Assembly: GCA_030627225.1 (NCBI GenBank)
Contig: DAOUSM010000007.1
Coordinates: 1-13,291, forward strand
DNA length: 13,291 nucleotides
Direction of reading: 5' to 3'
Origin: Candidatus Bathyarchaeota archaeon
GTDB lineage: Archaea > Thermoproteota > Bathyarchaeia > Bathyarchaeales > Bathycorpusculaceae
Made by a program: the position numbers and the translations under genes. This document shows, piece after piece, positions 6,759-13,291 of the stretch. How positions within the stretch are numbered: the first letter of the stretch is position 1; each line of letters begins with the position of its first letter. The notes under the pieces are model-generated. The model did not search any database. It was not told the DNA's origin and saw only the letters and a program-made list of their open reading frames with translations.

Positions 6759-7610
6759 ATGACGAAGGTTCGGCGTCCGTGCCAAGCCGGGGCCTTCTAT
6801 GCGGGAACAGCTGAATCATTAAAGAGGCAGATAGAAAACTGCTTTCTCCACGAGCTTGGACCCGGAAAAATCCCAGAAGTTGTTGAGACCGGGCCGAGAC
6901 GGGTAATAGGTTTGGTTTGTCCACATGCGGGTTACATGTTTTCGGGTCCTGTGGCAGCTCATGCCTATTACAAGCTGGCTTTAGACGGTAAACCTGACGT
7001 TGTGGTTCTTTTCGGTCCCAACCATACTGGTTATGGTAGCGGTTTGGCTGTTATGAATGAGGGTTTTTGGCGTACACCTCTTGGCGATATTGAGATAGAT
7101 GGAGAATTGGCTGATCAGATTGTGCGTGAATCACGTATTGTTGACGTTGATGATTCTGCCCATCGTTTCGAACACTCAATTGAGGTTCAGCTTCCGTTCC
7201 TTCAGTATCTTTACGGTTCAGCATTCAAGATTGTACCCGTCTGTTTCTTGATGCAGGATTTATCCTCAGCCAGAGAGGTTGGAAAGGCAGTAGCCACGGT
7301 TTTAGCTGAGAAAAACGCGGTTATTATAGCCTCTTCAGACATGACGCATTATGAGCCTCAGGAAAGTGCGGAAAGAAAGGATAAGATGGTCCTTGAAGCC
7401 GTGGAGGCAATGGATGAAGCCAAATTTTATTCAGTTATTGAGGCTCATCGTGTTAGTGCTTGCGGTTACGGTCCAATAGCCGCTTTGATTACTGCTGCGA
7501 AGATTTTGGGGGCGAAAGAAGCAAAACTATTATGTCATAAGACTAGTGGAGATGTTATTGGCGACTACTCAAGTGTGGTTGGGTACGCAGCCGTGTGCTT
7601 CACAAAATAG
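6759..7610 (+). CDS. MEMO-family protein (AmmeMemoRadiSam B-type domain)
   Basis: The 283-residue protein belongs to the MEMO family, which has the fold of class III extradiol dioxygenases (LigB-like). Signature segments are RPCQAGAFYAGTAESL at the start, LVCPHAGYMFSGPVAAHAYY, LFGPNHTGYGSGLAV, HRFEHSIEVQLPFLQ, IASSDMTHYE, ACGYGPIAALITAAKILGA and SGDVIGDYSSVVGYAAV. The putative metal-site residues known from the family, His56, His89 and Cys235, are all present. The ATG at 6759 is chosen over upstream in-frame positions inside rps2 because AAGGAGG at 6744-6750 precedes it and the protein then starts at the conserved RxPxxAGxFY motif. In archaea its role is not established. It sits between rps2 and mevalonate kinase, an arrangement I recall from other archaea. 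Confidence 0.9.
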   Translation: MTKVRRPCQAGAFYAGTAESLKRQIENCFLHELGPGKIPEVVETGPRRVIGLVCPHAGYMFSGPVAAHAYYKLALDGKPDVVVLFGPNHTGYGSGLAVMNEGFWRTPLGDIEIDGELADQIVRESRIVDVDDSAHRFEHSIEVQLPFLQYLYGSAFKIVPVCFLMQDLSSAREVGKAVATVLAEKNAVIIASSDMTHYEPQESAERKDKMVLEAVEAMDEAKFYSVIEAHRVSACGYGPIAALITAAKILGAKEAKLLCHKTSGDVIGDYSSVVGYAAVCFTK

Positions 7611-7620
7611 TGATGTATAG

Positions 7621-8604
7621 ATGGGGGTTATTGCTTCTGCTCCCGCAAAGGTGATACTTTTTGGAGAACACTTCGTAGTCTACGGTGAACCAGCCATAGT
7701 CTTAGCCATAGACAAAAGAGCATATGCAAAGGCGGAACTACGCGACGACAAACGACTGTATCTGCGTTCTGTAAACCTTAACCTTGCAGGATACTTTGAA
7801 AATGGAATTTTTAACGTTGAACAGGGCAATGCAAAAGAAGCGAAATTAAAATTTGAGCCGTTAAAGCTTGCTGTGGAAAAAGTCCTAGAAATTCACGGAG
7901 AAAACGTTGGTTTAAACATTGAAGTTAATTCAACGGTTCCAGTTGCCGCTGGATTAGGGTCCTCGGCAGCCGTGGCAGCAGCCGTAACAGCGGCTGTTGG
8001 CGCCCTCCTAAACGTGAAAATGTCAAAAGAAGATGTTTTCCGCATATCCTTTGAAGCTGAAAGAAGCGTGCATGGAACCCCCTCAGGAGTAGACCCTGCG
8101 GTTTCAACCTTCGGCGGCACACTTTTGTTTCAGATGGACACCGGATTTAAACCGTTAGATATTAAGGCTGACGTTCCACTTGTTATTGGCGATACTGGTG
8201 TTGAAAGATCTACGCGTGTTCAAGTTGCAAAGGTGCGAGGTGTAAGGGATAAGTATCCACGGGTTGTGGAACCAATGATACGGACTGCCCGTGAAATCGT
8301 TTTAAGAGCCATAGATGCTCTCAAGGAAAATGATTTGGAAACTCTTGGGGATTTAATGAACATCAACCACGCCCTGCTTTGCGGATTAGGAGTTTCGGAT
8401 GAATCATTAGAATGGCTTATAAACGCTGCACGAAAAGCTGGTGCCCTAGGTGCAAAGTTAACTGGTGCCGGTGGCGGTGGATGCATGATAGCCCTAGCAG
8501 AAAATGAAAGGCTTGAACAGGTTTTAGAAGCTATTCAAAGGGCGGGTGGAAGAGCGTTCATAGCCAAGAAAACAGATGAGGGTGTTAGGGTTGAGCAGAC
8601 TTAA
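7621..8604 (+). CDS. mvk: Mevalonate kinase (GHMP family)
   Basis: This 327-residue cytoplasmic kinase phosphorylates (R)-mevalonate to 5-phosphomevalonate with ATP (EC 2.7.1.36). GHMP motif 1 is APAKVILFGEHFVVYGEPA (residues 7-25, Lys10). The ATP-binding motif 2 is VPVAAGLGSSAAVA (106-119). The catalytic Asp158 lies in HGTPSGVDPAVS, and motif 3 is KLTGAGGGGCMIAL near 279-292. HGTPSGVD is specific for mevalonate kinase rather than other GHMP kinases. The ATG follows the MEMO stop by 10 bases, with GTGAT at 7610-7614 as ribosome site. It overlaps the next kinase gene, so the two are surely co-expressed. Confidence 0.96.
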   Translation: MGVIASAPAKVILFGEHFVVYGEPAIVLAIDKRAYAKAELRDDKRLYLRSVNLNLAGYFENGIFNVEQGNAKEAKLKFEPLKLAVEKVLEIHGENVGLNIEVNSTVPVAAGLGSSAAVAAAVTAAVGALLNVKMSKEDVFRISFEAERSVHGTPSGVDPAVSTFGGTLLFQMDTGFKPLDIKADVPLVIGDTGVERSTRVQVAKVRGVRDKYPRVVEPMIRTAREIVLRAIDALKENDLETLGDLMNINHALLCGLGVSDESLEWLINAARKAGALGAKLTGAGGGGCMIALAENERLEQVLEAIQRAGGRAFIAKKTDEGVRVEQT

Positions 8605-9391
8605 ATCTACAATTTTGAAAATCGGTGGTTCGGTGATTACAGATAAGGGTAAAGAGCTTGAGGTGCGAATGCAAGCTATAAACCGTTTGGCAGAAGAAAT
8701 ACAAAATGCAAACGTTGAAAACTTGATAATTGTTCATGGCGGTGGAAGCTTTGGGCATCCACTTGCACAAAAATATGCCATAAAAGAAGGGTTCAAAAAA
8801 GAAACTCAGAGAATTGGTTTTTCAGAAACACATCATGTCATGACCGTGCTTAACGGATTATTCATGGATGCATTAATATGGCGCAACATTCCAGCAGTAA
8901 GCATCACCCCTTGCTCATGCATAATAACAGAAAATGGCAGAATCCGATGCTTTGAAGATGCACCGTTAAAGTTGTTCTTAAAGGCGGGTTTCTTACCTGT
9001 CCTCTACGGAGATGCAGTCCCGGACACAAAGTTAGGGTTCACGATACTGTCGGGCGACCAGCTGGTCTCGGTGCTTGCCACAAGGTTCAACGCAGAACGC
9101 ATCATAATAGGTGTTGACGTGGACGGATTGTATAATGCTGACCCGAAGGTTAAGAAAACTGCGAAAATGTTCAGGCGCCTAACATTAAAAGAGCTGAAAA
9201 AACTCCAGAACAAACTCGGCGAGTCAACGGCTTGTGATGTTACAGGAGGCATGTGGGGCAAGATAGCCGAGCTTTTACCAGCCATAGAGCTGGGAATCCC
9301 TATAACCATCGTAAATGCCGCGAAGCCAAACTATATTTACAAGACTCTTAAAGGAGAAAAGGTGAAAAGCACCTTAATAGAGAAGGAGTAG
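8591..9391 (+). CDS. ipk: Isopentenyl phosphate kinase
   Basis: This amino-acid-kinase-fold enzyme (266 residues from the TTG at 8591) makes isopentenyl diphosphate from isopentenyl phosphate with ATP (EC 2.7.4.26), the last phosphorylation of the archaeal mevalonate route. Evidence is the N-terminal LKIGGSVITDK, HGGGSFGHP with the catalytic His56 that sets IPK apart from relatives, LSGDQLVSVLATRF, GVDVDGLYNADPKV and DVTGGMWGKIAELL. An ATG at 8576 and a GTG at 8582 are in frame, but the TTG has a better ribosome site (GAGGGTG at 8578-8584) and gives the usual short lead before LKIGG. The 14-base overlap with mvk in another frame suggests coupling. Confidence 0.94.
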   Translation: MSRLKSTILKIGGSVITDKGKELEVRMQAINRLAEEIQNANVENLIIVHGGGSFGHPLAQKYAIKEGFKKETQRIGFSETHHVMTVLNGLFMDALIWRNIPAVSITPCSCIITENGRIRCFEDAPLKLFLKAGFLPVLYGDAVPDTKLGFTILSGDQLVSVLATRFNAERIIIGVDVDGLYNADPKVKKTAKMFRRLTLKELKKLQNKLGESTACDVTGGMWGKIAELLPAIELGIPITIVNAAKPNYIYKTLKGEKVKSTLIEKE

Positions 9392-9393
9392 AG

Positions 9394-10497
9394 TTGACTA
9401 AAGAAACAAGAAAGCGTAAAGCAGACCATATAAAAATCTCCCTAAACCAGGATGTTCAAGCAAGAAAAACCACAACGGGTTTCGAAGAAATCCATTTTAT
9501 TCACAAGGCTTTGCCAGAAATTAACAAGCAAAAAATAGACCTATCCACAACCGTTTTTAACCACAAGTTTGCTGCACCACTAATCGTAGGCGCTATAACT
9601 GGTGGAACACCAGAAGCAACGAAAATAAATGCAGCAATAGCTGAGGCCGTGGAAGAGTTAGGCTTAGGAATGGGTGTTGGGAGTCAACGGGCAGCGATAG
9701 AGGATAAAAAACTTGAAAAAACCTTCGCAGTGGCCAGAAAAAAGGCTCCAACAGCCTTTTTAATCGCCAACATCGGTGGAGTGCAACTTGTTAACGGATA
9801 CGGCCCAAAAGAAGTGAAAAAAGCAATAGAAATGATTGAAGCAGATGCCATCGCAATACATTTAAATCCGTTACAAGAGGCTGTTCAACCAGAAGGCCAA
9901 ACAAACTTCCGGGGAATCCTCAAAAAAATAGGCGAAATCGCTAAAGAACTGGACAAGCCTGTGATTGTGAAAGAAACGGGCGCCGGCATTGCCGCTGAAG
10001 AAGCGAAGAAACTTGAGGCTGCAGGTGTGAAAGGCATAGACGTAAGTGGAGCGGGCGGCACAAGCTTCGCCGCGGTTGAGTATTACCGTGCGAAAAGACG
10101 TGGGAACAGATTCCAAAGCAGATTGGGCGATGTTTTCTGGGACTGGGGCGTTCCAACAGCCATAAGCGTCGTTGAGGTTTCCCAAACAGTGAGCATTCCA
10201 GTTATTGCTTCCGGAGGAGTATGCGACGGAGTAGACATGGCTAAGGCTTTAGCCCTAGGTGCAAGCCTAACAAGTCTTTCCCGACCAGTGCTGCGGGCGG
10301 CGGTTAAGAGCGTAAAAGAAACAAAAGATGCTCTTTCACTTTTAATAGAAGAATTGAGAAATGTCATGTTCCTTGTGGGAGCATGTTCTGTTCAAACTTT
10401 GCGGGAGATTCCTCTTGTTATAACGGGTGAAACAGCAGAATGGCTAAAGATGAGAGGTTTCAACGTAGAAAGCTATGCGCGGAGAGGGAGGGATTAA
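9394..10497 (+). CDS. fni: Isopentenyl-diphosphate delta-isomerase, type 2 (FMN-dependent)
   Basis: This 367-residue TIM-barrel flavoprotein converts isopentenyl diphosphate to dimethylallyl diphosphate (EC 5.3.3.2) using reduced FMN and Mg2+. Motifs seen are RKADHIKISL at the N-terminus, PLIVGAITGGTPEATKIN, GMGVGSQRAAIED, HLNPLQEAVQPEGQ (His156, Gln161 and Glu162, the last being the expected Mg2+ ligand), PVIVKETGAGI, GIDVSGAGGTSFAAVE, and the phosphate-binding IASGGVCDGVDMAKALALGA. The start is TTG at 9394, with AAGGAG about 8 bases upstream, two bases beyond the ipk stop. It balances the C5 units that the next gene condenses. In many other archaea an RNase J gene follows; here the prenyl synthase follows directly. 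Confidence 0.96.
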   Translation: MTKETRKRKADHIKISLNQDVQARKTTTGFEEIHFIHKALPEINKQKIDLSTTVFNHKFAAPLIVGAITGGTPEATKINAAIAEAVEELGLGMGVGSQRAAIEDKKLEKTFAVARKKAPTAFLIANIGGVQLVNGYGPKEVKKAIEMIEADAIAIHLNPLQEAVQPEGQTNFRGILKKIGEIAKELDKPVIVKETGAGIAAEEAKKLEAAGVKGIDVSGAGGTSFAAVEYYRAKRRGNRFQSRLGDVFWDWGVPTAISVVEVSQTVSIPVIASGGVCDGVDMAKALALGASLTSLSRPVLRAAVKSVKETKDALSLLIEELRNVMFLVGACSVQTLREIPLVITGETAEWLKMRGFNVESYARRGRD

Positions 10498-10499
10498 CT

Positions 10500-11570
10500 T
10501 TGAACATTGAAAAGTTTCTTGAAGAGAAAGCCGCCTTAATAGACAAGGTTATTGAAAAGTATATTCCTAGATTTCTCTCAGAAAACGCTGTTCTTTTTAG
10601 GGTTCATCCGCCACGTTACGCATATAATCTGGAAGTCCTAAACAAAGCGGTTGCTGAGCCCATATGGGAGTTTCTTGATAGAGGCGGAAAGAGGTGGCGT
10701 CCAAGCCTTTTCTTACTAATTTGTGAAGCCCTGGGCAAAAACCCTGAAGATTTCGTTGAGTTCGCCATAATTCCGGAAGTAATCCACAATGGAACACTGA
10801 TGATAGATGACATAGAAGACGCATCCGAATTCCGAAGAGGAAAACCATGCACATACAGGATTTACGGCTTAGACATAGCCATAAACGCCGGAAACGCCAT
10901 GTATTATCTACCGCTTTTACCGCTGATAGAAAACAGAGAAAAGATTTCCAAAGAGAAGCTCTGCAGAATCTACGAGATTTATGTGCAAGAGATGATTAGC
11001 CTAAGCCTCGGTCAAGCAATGGACATAGCGTGGCATAGAGGCTTAGCAGATGCAGACGCAATAGATGAAAAGGACTATTTACAAATGTGCGCCTACAAAA
11101 CTGGAACCTTGGCGAGGATGGCTGCAAAAATGGCTGCCGTACTAGCGGATGCAAACGAAGAACTCGTGGAAAAGCTTGGACGCTTCGCTGAAAGCATAGG
11201 CATAGGCTTCCAAATGCAAGACGACATCCTAGATTTAACAAGCATAGAGTTTACAGAAAAGAAAGGTGGACGCGGACAAGACATAACAGAAGGAAAAAGA
11301 ACCCTAATAGTCATCCACACATTAACGGTTGCAGACGCCAAAGATAAGGAAAGACTCATTAAAATTCTAAAAATGCATACTTCAGACCAGAAACTCAGAG
11401 ATGAAGCCATAACAATAATGCAAAAGTATGGCTCCATAGAATACGTCAAGCAGTTTGCAAGGAAATTGGTTGAAGAAAGCTGGAGGGAAGTCGAAAGGCT
11501 TCTGCCAGCTTCAGATGCGAAGGAAAAATTAAACGCTTTCGCAAAATTTCTAATTGAAAGAAGAATCTAA
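10500..11570 (+). CDS. idsA: Polyprenyl (probably geranylgeranyl) diphosphate synthase
   Basis: This 356-residue trans-prenyltransferase condenses isopentenyl diphosphate onto allylic diphosphates, most likely to C20 for archaeal ether lipids. GGKRWRP (62-68) binds IPP. The first Asp-rich motif is DDIED (103-107) and the second is DDILD (241-245), preceded by GFQMQ. KTGTLARMA and DITEGKRTLIVIH are also present. The residues before the first motif are HNGTLMI, with small Gly98 and Thr99 rather than the aromatic that fixes C20 length in ordinary archaeal enzymes, and IDDIEDASEFRRGKP resembles eukaryotic type III synthases. Product length is therefore less certain. The TTG start at 10500 has GGGAGG about 8 bases before it; in-frame codons back to 10440 lie in fni. 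The stop lies in a tandem duplication. Confidence 0.92.
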   Translation: MNIEKFLEEKAALIDKVIEKYIPRFLSENAVLFRVHPPRYAYNLEVLNKAVAEPIWEFLDRGGKRWRPSLFLLICEALGKNPEDFVEFAIIPEVIHNGTLMIDDIEDASEFRRGKPCTYRIYGLDIAINAGNAMYYLPLLPLIENREKISKEKLCRIYEIYVQEMISLSLGQAMDIAWHRGLADADAIDEKDYLQMCAYKTGTLARMAAKMAAVLADANEELVEKLGRFAESIGIGFQMQDDILDLTSIEFTEKKGGRGQDITEGKRTLIVIHTLTVADAKDKERLIKILKMHTSDQKLRDEAITIMQKYGSIEYVKQFARKLVEESWREVERLLPASDAKEKLNAFAKFLIERRI

Positions 11571-11587
11571 TTGAAAGAAGAATCTAA
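11551..11587 (+). repeat. Perfect 17-bp tandem duplication at the idsA stop codon
   Basis: TAATTGAAAGAAGAATC occurs twice in a row (11551-11567 and 11568-11584), and the next three bases, TAA, continue the period. The first copy encodes the last residues of idsA (LIERRI) and the second begins with its stop codon. As 17 is not a multiple of three, the second copy is non-coding in the idsA frame. It looks like a recent slippage duplication. Confidence 0.95.
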
Positions 11588-11611
11588 ACATCATAACAGA
11601 GTGTTAAACAA

Positions 11612-13291
11612 TTGACATTTGGAGAAGATGCTGAACTTAAGGAACTAATTCGAAAAATCGCTTTGCTAAACGCTATTAGACACGATGGCAAAGCACAAAC
11701 AGGCCCTGTTATCGGAAAACTTTTAGGTGAAAAACCAGAGTTAAGGACAAGAGCGAAGGAAGTTAACAGCCTTGTTAGCAATGTTGTTCAAGAAGTTAAC
11801 AGTCTTTCCTTAAACGAGCAGAAACGCATTGTTGAGGAGAAATGGCCTGAAGCCCTCGTAAAGGAAAAGTTTGAAGAGGAAAAGCGTCTTCCACCTTTGC
11901 CTAACGTGGATAAGTATGCTCAAGTTGTTACGCGTTTTTCGCCGAACCCGGACTGTGTTTTACACTTAGGTTCAGCCAGAGCCATTGTATTATGTCACGA
12001 GTACGCACGCATGTACAAAGGAAAATTCATCCTACGCTTCGAGGACACAGACCCAAAACTGAAAAGGCCAGTTTTAAAGTTTTACGACCGTATTAGAGAG
12101 GATTTGGCTTGGCTTGGATGCAAACCGGACGAAGAACATATTCAAAGTGATAGAATCCCTATCTATTACGAGTATGCTGAAAAACTGCTTAAGGAAGGCA
12201 ATGCCTACGTCTGCACATGCCCGCCAAAACTGTTCCGAGAAAAAGTGTTAGCCAGTAAGCCATGCGAATGCCGCAATTTACCGCCACAAGAGCACATCGC
12301 AAGATGGCAACGCATGCTTGAAGGCGACTTCAAGGAAGGAGAAGCCGTAGTCCGCGTAAAAACGGATCTGAACCATCCAAACCCAGCGGTTCGAGACTGG
12401 CCTGCCCTCCGTGTCATAGACATTGAAAAATATCCACATCCACGGGTTGGAAGCAAATACCATGTCTGGCCACTATACAATTTCGCATGCGGCATAGACG
12501 ACCACCTAATGGGTGTGACCCACATAATCAGAGGAAAAGAACATTTAACAAACATGGTTCGGCAAGAATACATGTACAAGCACTTGGGCTGGCAGTATCC
12601 AGAAGCCATACACTACGGCAGACTTAAAATTACAGGGGCATCCCTAAGCAAGTCAAAAATTGTTCAAGGAATGAGGGAAGGTCTCTATAAAGACTGGGAT
12701 GACCCTCGTCTAGCAACATTTGCAGCCTTAAGAAGAAGGGGAATAATGCCTGAAGCAATAAAAAAGTTGATAATTGATGTTGGACCGAAAACTTCAGACG
12801 TTGTTTTAAGCTGGGAAAACCTTTACGCATATAACCGCAAAATCCTAGACCCAAAAACAGACAGATACTTCTTCGTGCACAACCCAATACAACTAACAGT
12901 TAAAGACATTCCAAAAACCTTCAAGGCAAAACTCCGCTTGCATCCAGACCACCCTGAAAGGGGATTCAGAGAATACGCAATAACGCCCAAAAGAGACGGT
13001 AATTCTGCAGCCTTATGGATTTCAAAAAGTGACACGGCCGCTTTAAAAGCTGGAAAGGTGATACGTCTCATGGGATTATTCAACATAAAAATTGAGAAAG
13101 TGAAAGCATATTCTGCTGAGGCATCCTTCATCAGCGAACCATACGAAGAAGCAAGAAAGGTTGGGGCACCACTGATTCATTGGATACCCATCGGAGCTGA
13201 TATGCCCTGTCAAGTTGTCATGCCAGACGCAACAATAGCTGAAGGAATTGCCGAAAATCTATGCAGAAGATTGAAGCCAAACGATATAATA
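11612..13291 (+). CDS. gltX: Glutamyl-tRNA synthetase, archaeal type (C-terminus cut by the right edge)
   Basis: This class I aminoacyl-tRNA synthetase charges tRNA(Glu), and in archaea usually also tRNA(Gln) before amidation. The 560 codons run to the window edge without a stop. The archaeal N-terminal helical domain (NAIRHDGKAQTGPVIGKLL) precedes the Rossmann catalytic core: RFSPNPDCVLHLGSARA (108-124, HIGH variant at 118-121), RFEDTDPKLKRP, a zinc-type CTC/CEC pair (Cys201, 203, 218, 220), FACGIDDHLMGVTHIIRGKE, and a KMSKS-like SLSKSK at 344-349. The beta-barrel anticodon region follows and ends at NLCRRLKPNDII, where some 15-25 residues probably remain. The TTG at 11612 is the first possible start after an in-frame TAA at 11594; only a weak GAGTG precedes it. 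It probably continues the operon, 41 bases after idsA. Confidence 0.95.
   Translation, partial: MTFGEDAELKELIRKIALLNAIRHDGKAQTGPVIGKLLGEKPELRTRAKEVNSLVSNVVQEVNSLSLNEQKRIVEEKWPEALVKEKFEEEKRLPPLPNVDKYAQVVTRFSPNPDCVLHLGSARAIVLCHEYARMYKGKFILRFEDTDPKLKRPVLKFYDRIREDLAWLGCKPDEEHIQSDRIPIYYEYAEKLLKEGNAYVCTCPPKLFREKVLASKPCECRNLPPQEHIARWQRMLEGDFKEGEAVVRVKTDLNHPNPAVRDWPALRVIDIEKYPHPRVGSKYHVWPLYNFACGIDDHLMGVTHIIRGKEHLTNMVRQEYMYKHLGWQYPEAIHYGRLKITGASLSKSKIVQGMREGLYKDWDDPRLATFAALRRRGIMPEAIKKLIIDVGPKTSDVVLSWENLYAYNRKILDPKTDRYFFVHNPIQLTVKDIPKTFKAKLRLHPDHPERGFREYAITPKRDGNSAALWISKSDTAALKAGKVIRLMGLFNIKIEKVKAYSAEASFISEPYEEARKVGAPLIHWIPIGADMPCQVVMPDATIAEGIAENLCRRLKPNDII

Noticed and set aside
12205..12609. 134-codon open frame on the minus strand inside gltX
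   Set aside because: It is opposite the conserved GluRS catalytic core and has no family features.
1..13291. Mobile elements, CRISPR arrays, defence or other accessory systems
   Set aside because: No transposase, integrase, spaced repeats or toxin-like genes were found; the window is ordinary core-genome content apart from the points listed.

Overview
The window is a long, almost gap-free run of archaeal housekeeping genes on the + strand (about 938 to the right edge), preceded by two small winged-helix regulators. The archaeal assignment rests on RpoD, RpoN and eL18, on the gene order uS13-uS4-uS11-RpoD-eL18-uL13-uS9-RpoN-enolase-uS2, on isopentenyl phosphate kinase and type 2 IPP isomerase, and on archaeal-type GluRS. 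The partial HTH_45-like regulator at the left edge and the overall sequence style suggest a TACK-group archaeon, possibly Bathyarchaeia. That lineage call is an inference from memory of similar proteins, not a search result.

Left part (1-937): a truncated winged-helix gene reads leftwards off the window. A second winged-helix gene (381-686) reads rightwards, with a TATA-like box and a perfect inverted repeat just before its ATG. About 250 bases of AT-rich non-coding DNA follow, ending in a TATA-like element for the ribosomal operon.

Middle (938-6754): rps13, rps4, rps11, rpoD, rpl18e, rpl13, rps9, rpoN, eno and rps2 make ribosomal proteins, two RNA polymerase subunits and enolase. Spacing is very tight except for 114 bases before rpoD. 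rpoK, which often follows rpoN in archaea, is absent here. RpoD carries two complete 4Fe-4S cysteine motifs.

Right part (6759-13291): a MEMO-family gene, then mevalonate kinase, isopentenyl phosphate kinase, IPP isomerase type 2 and a prenyl diphosphate synthase. Together these cover several steps of the archaeal mevalonate route towards the C20 precursor of membrane lipids. Glutamyl-tRNA synthetase follows and is cut by the right edge just before its C-terminus. Five genes in this part appear to start with TTG. The intergenic step between idsA and gltX holds a perfect 17-bp tandem duplication that copies the end and stop codon of idsA.

I found no mobile element, CRISPR array, tRNA or defence system, and nothing that looks like a wholly new system. 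The points most worth checking are the eukaryote-like (type III) appearance of the prenyl synthase, the HLGS variant of the GluRS HIGH motif, the double Fe-S RpoD, the operator-like repeat at the small regulator, and the conserved but unexplained place of MEMO beside lipid genes.
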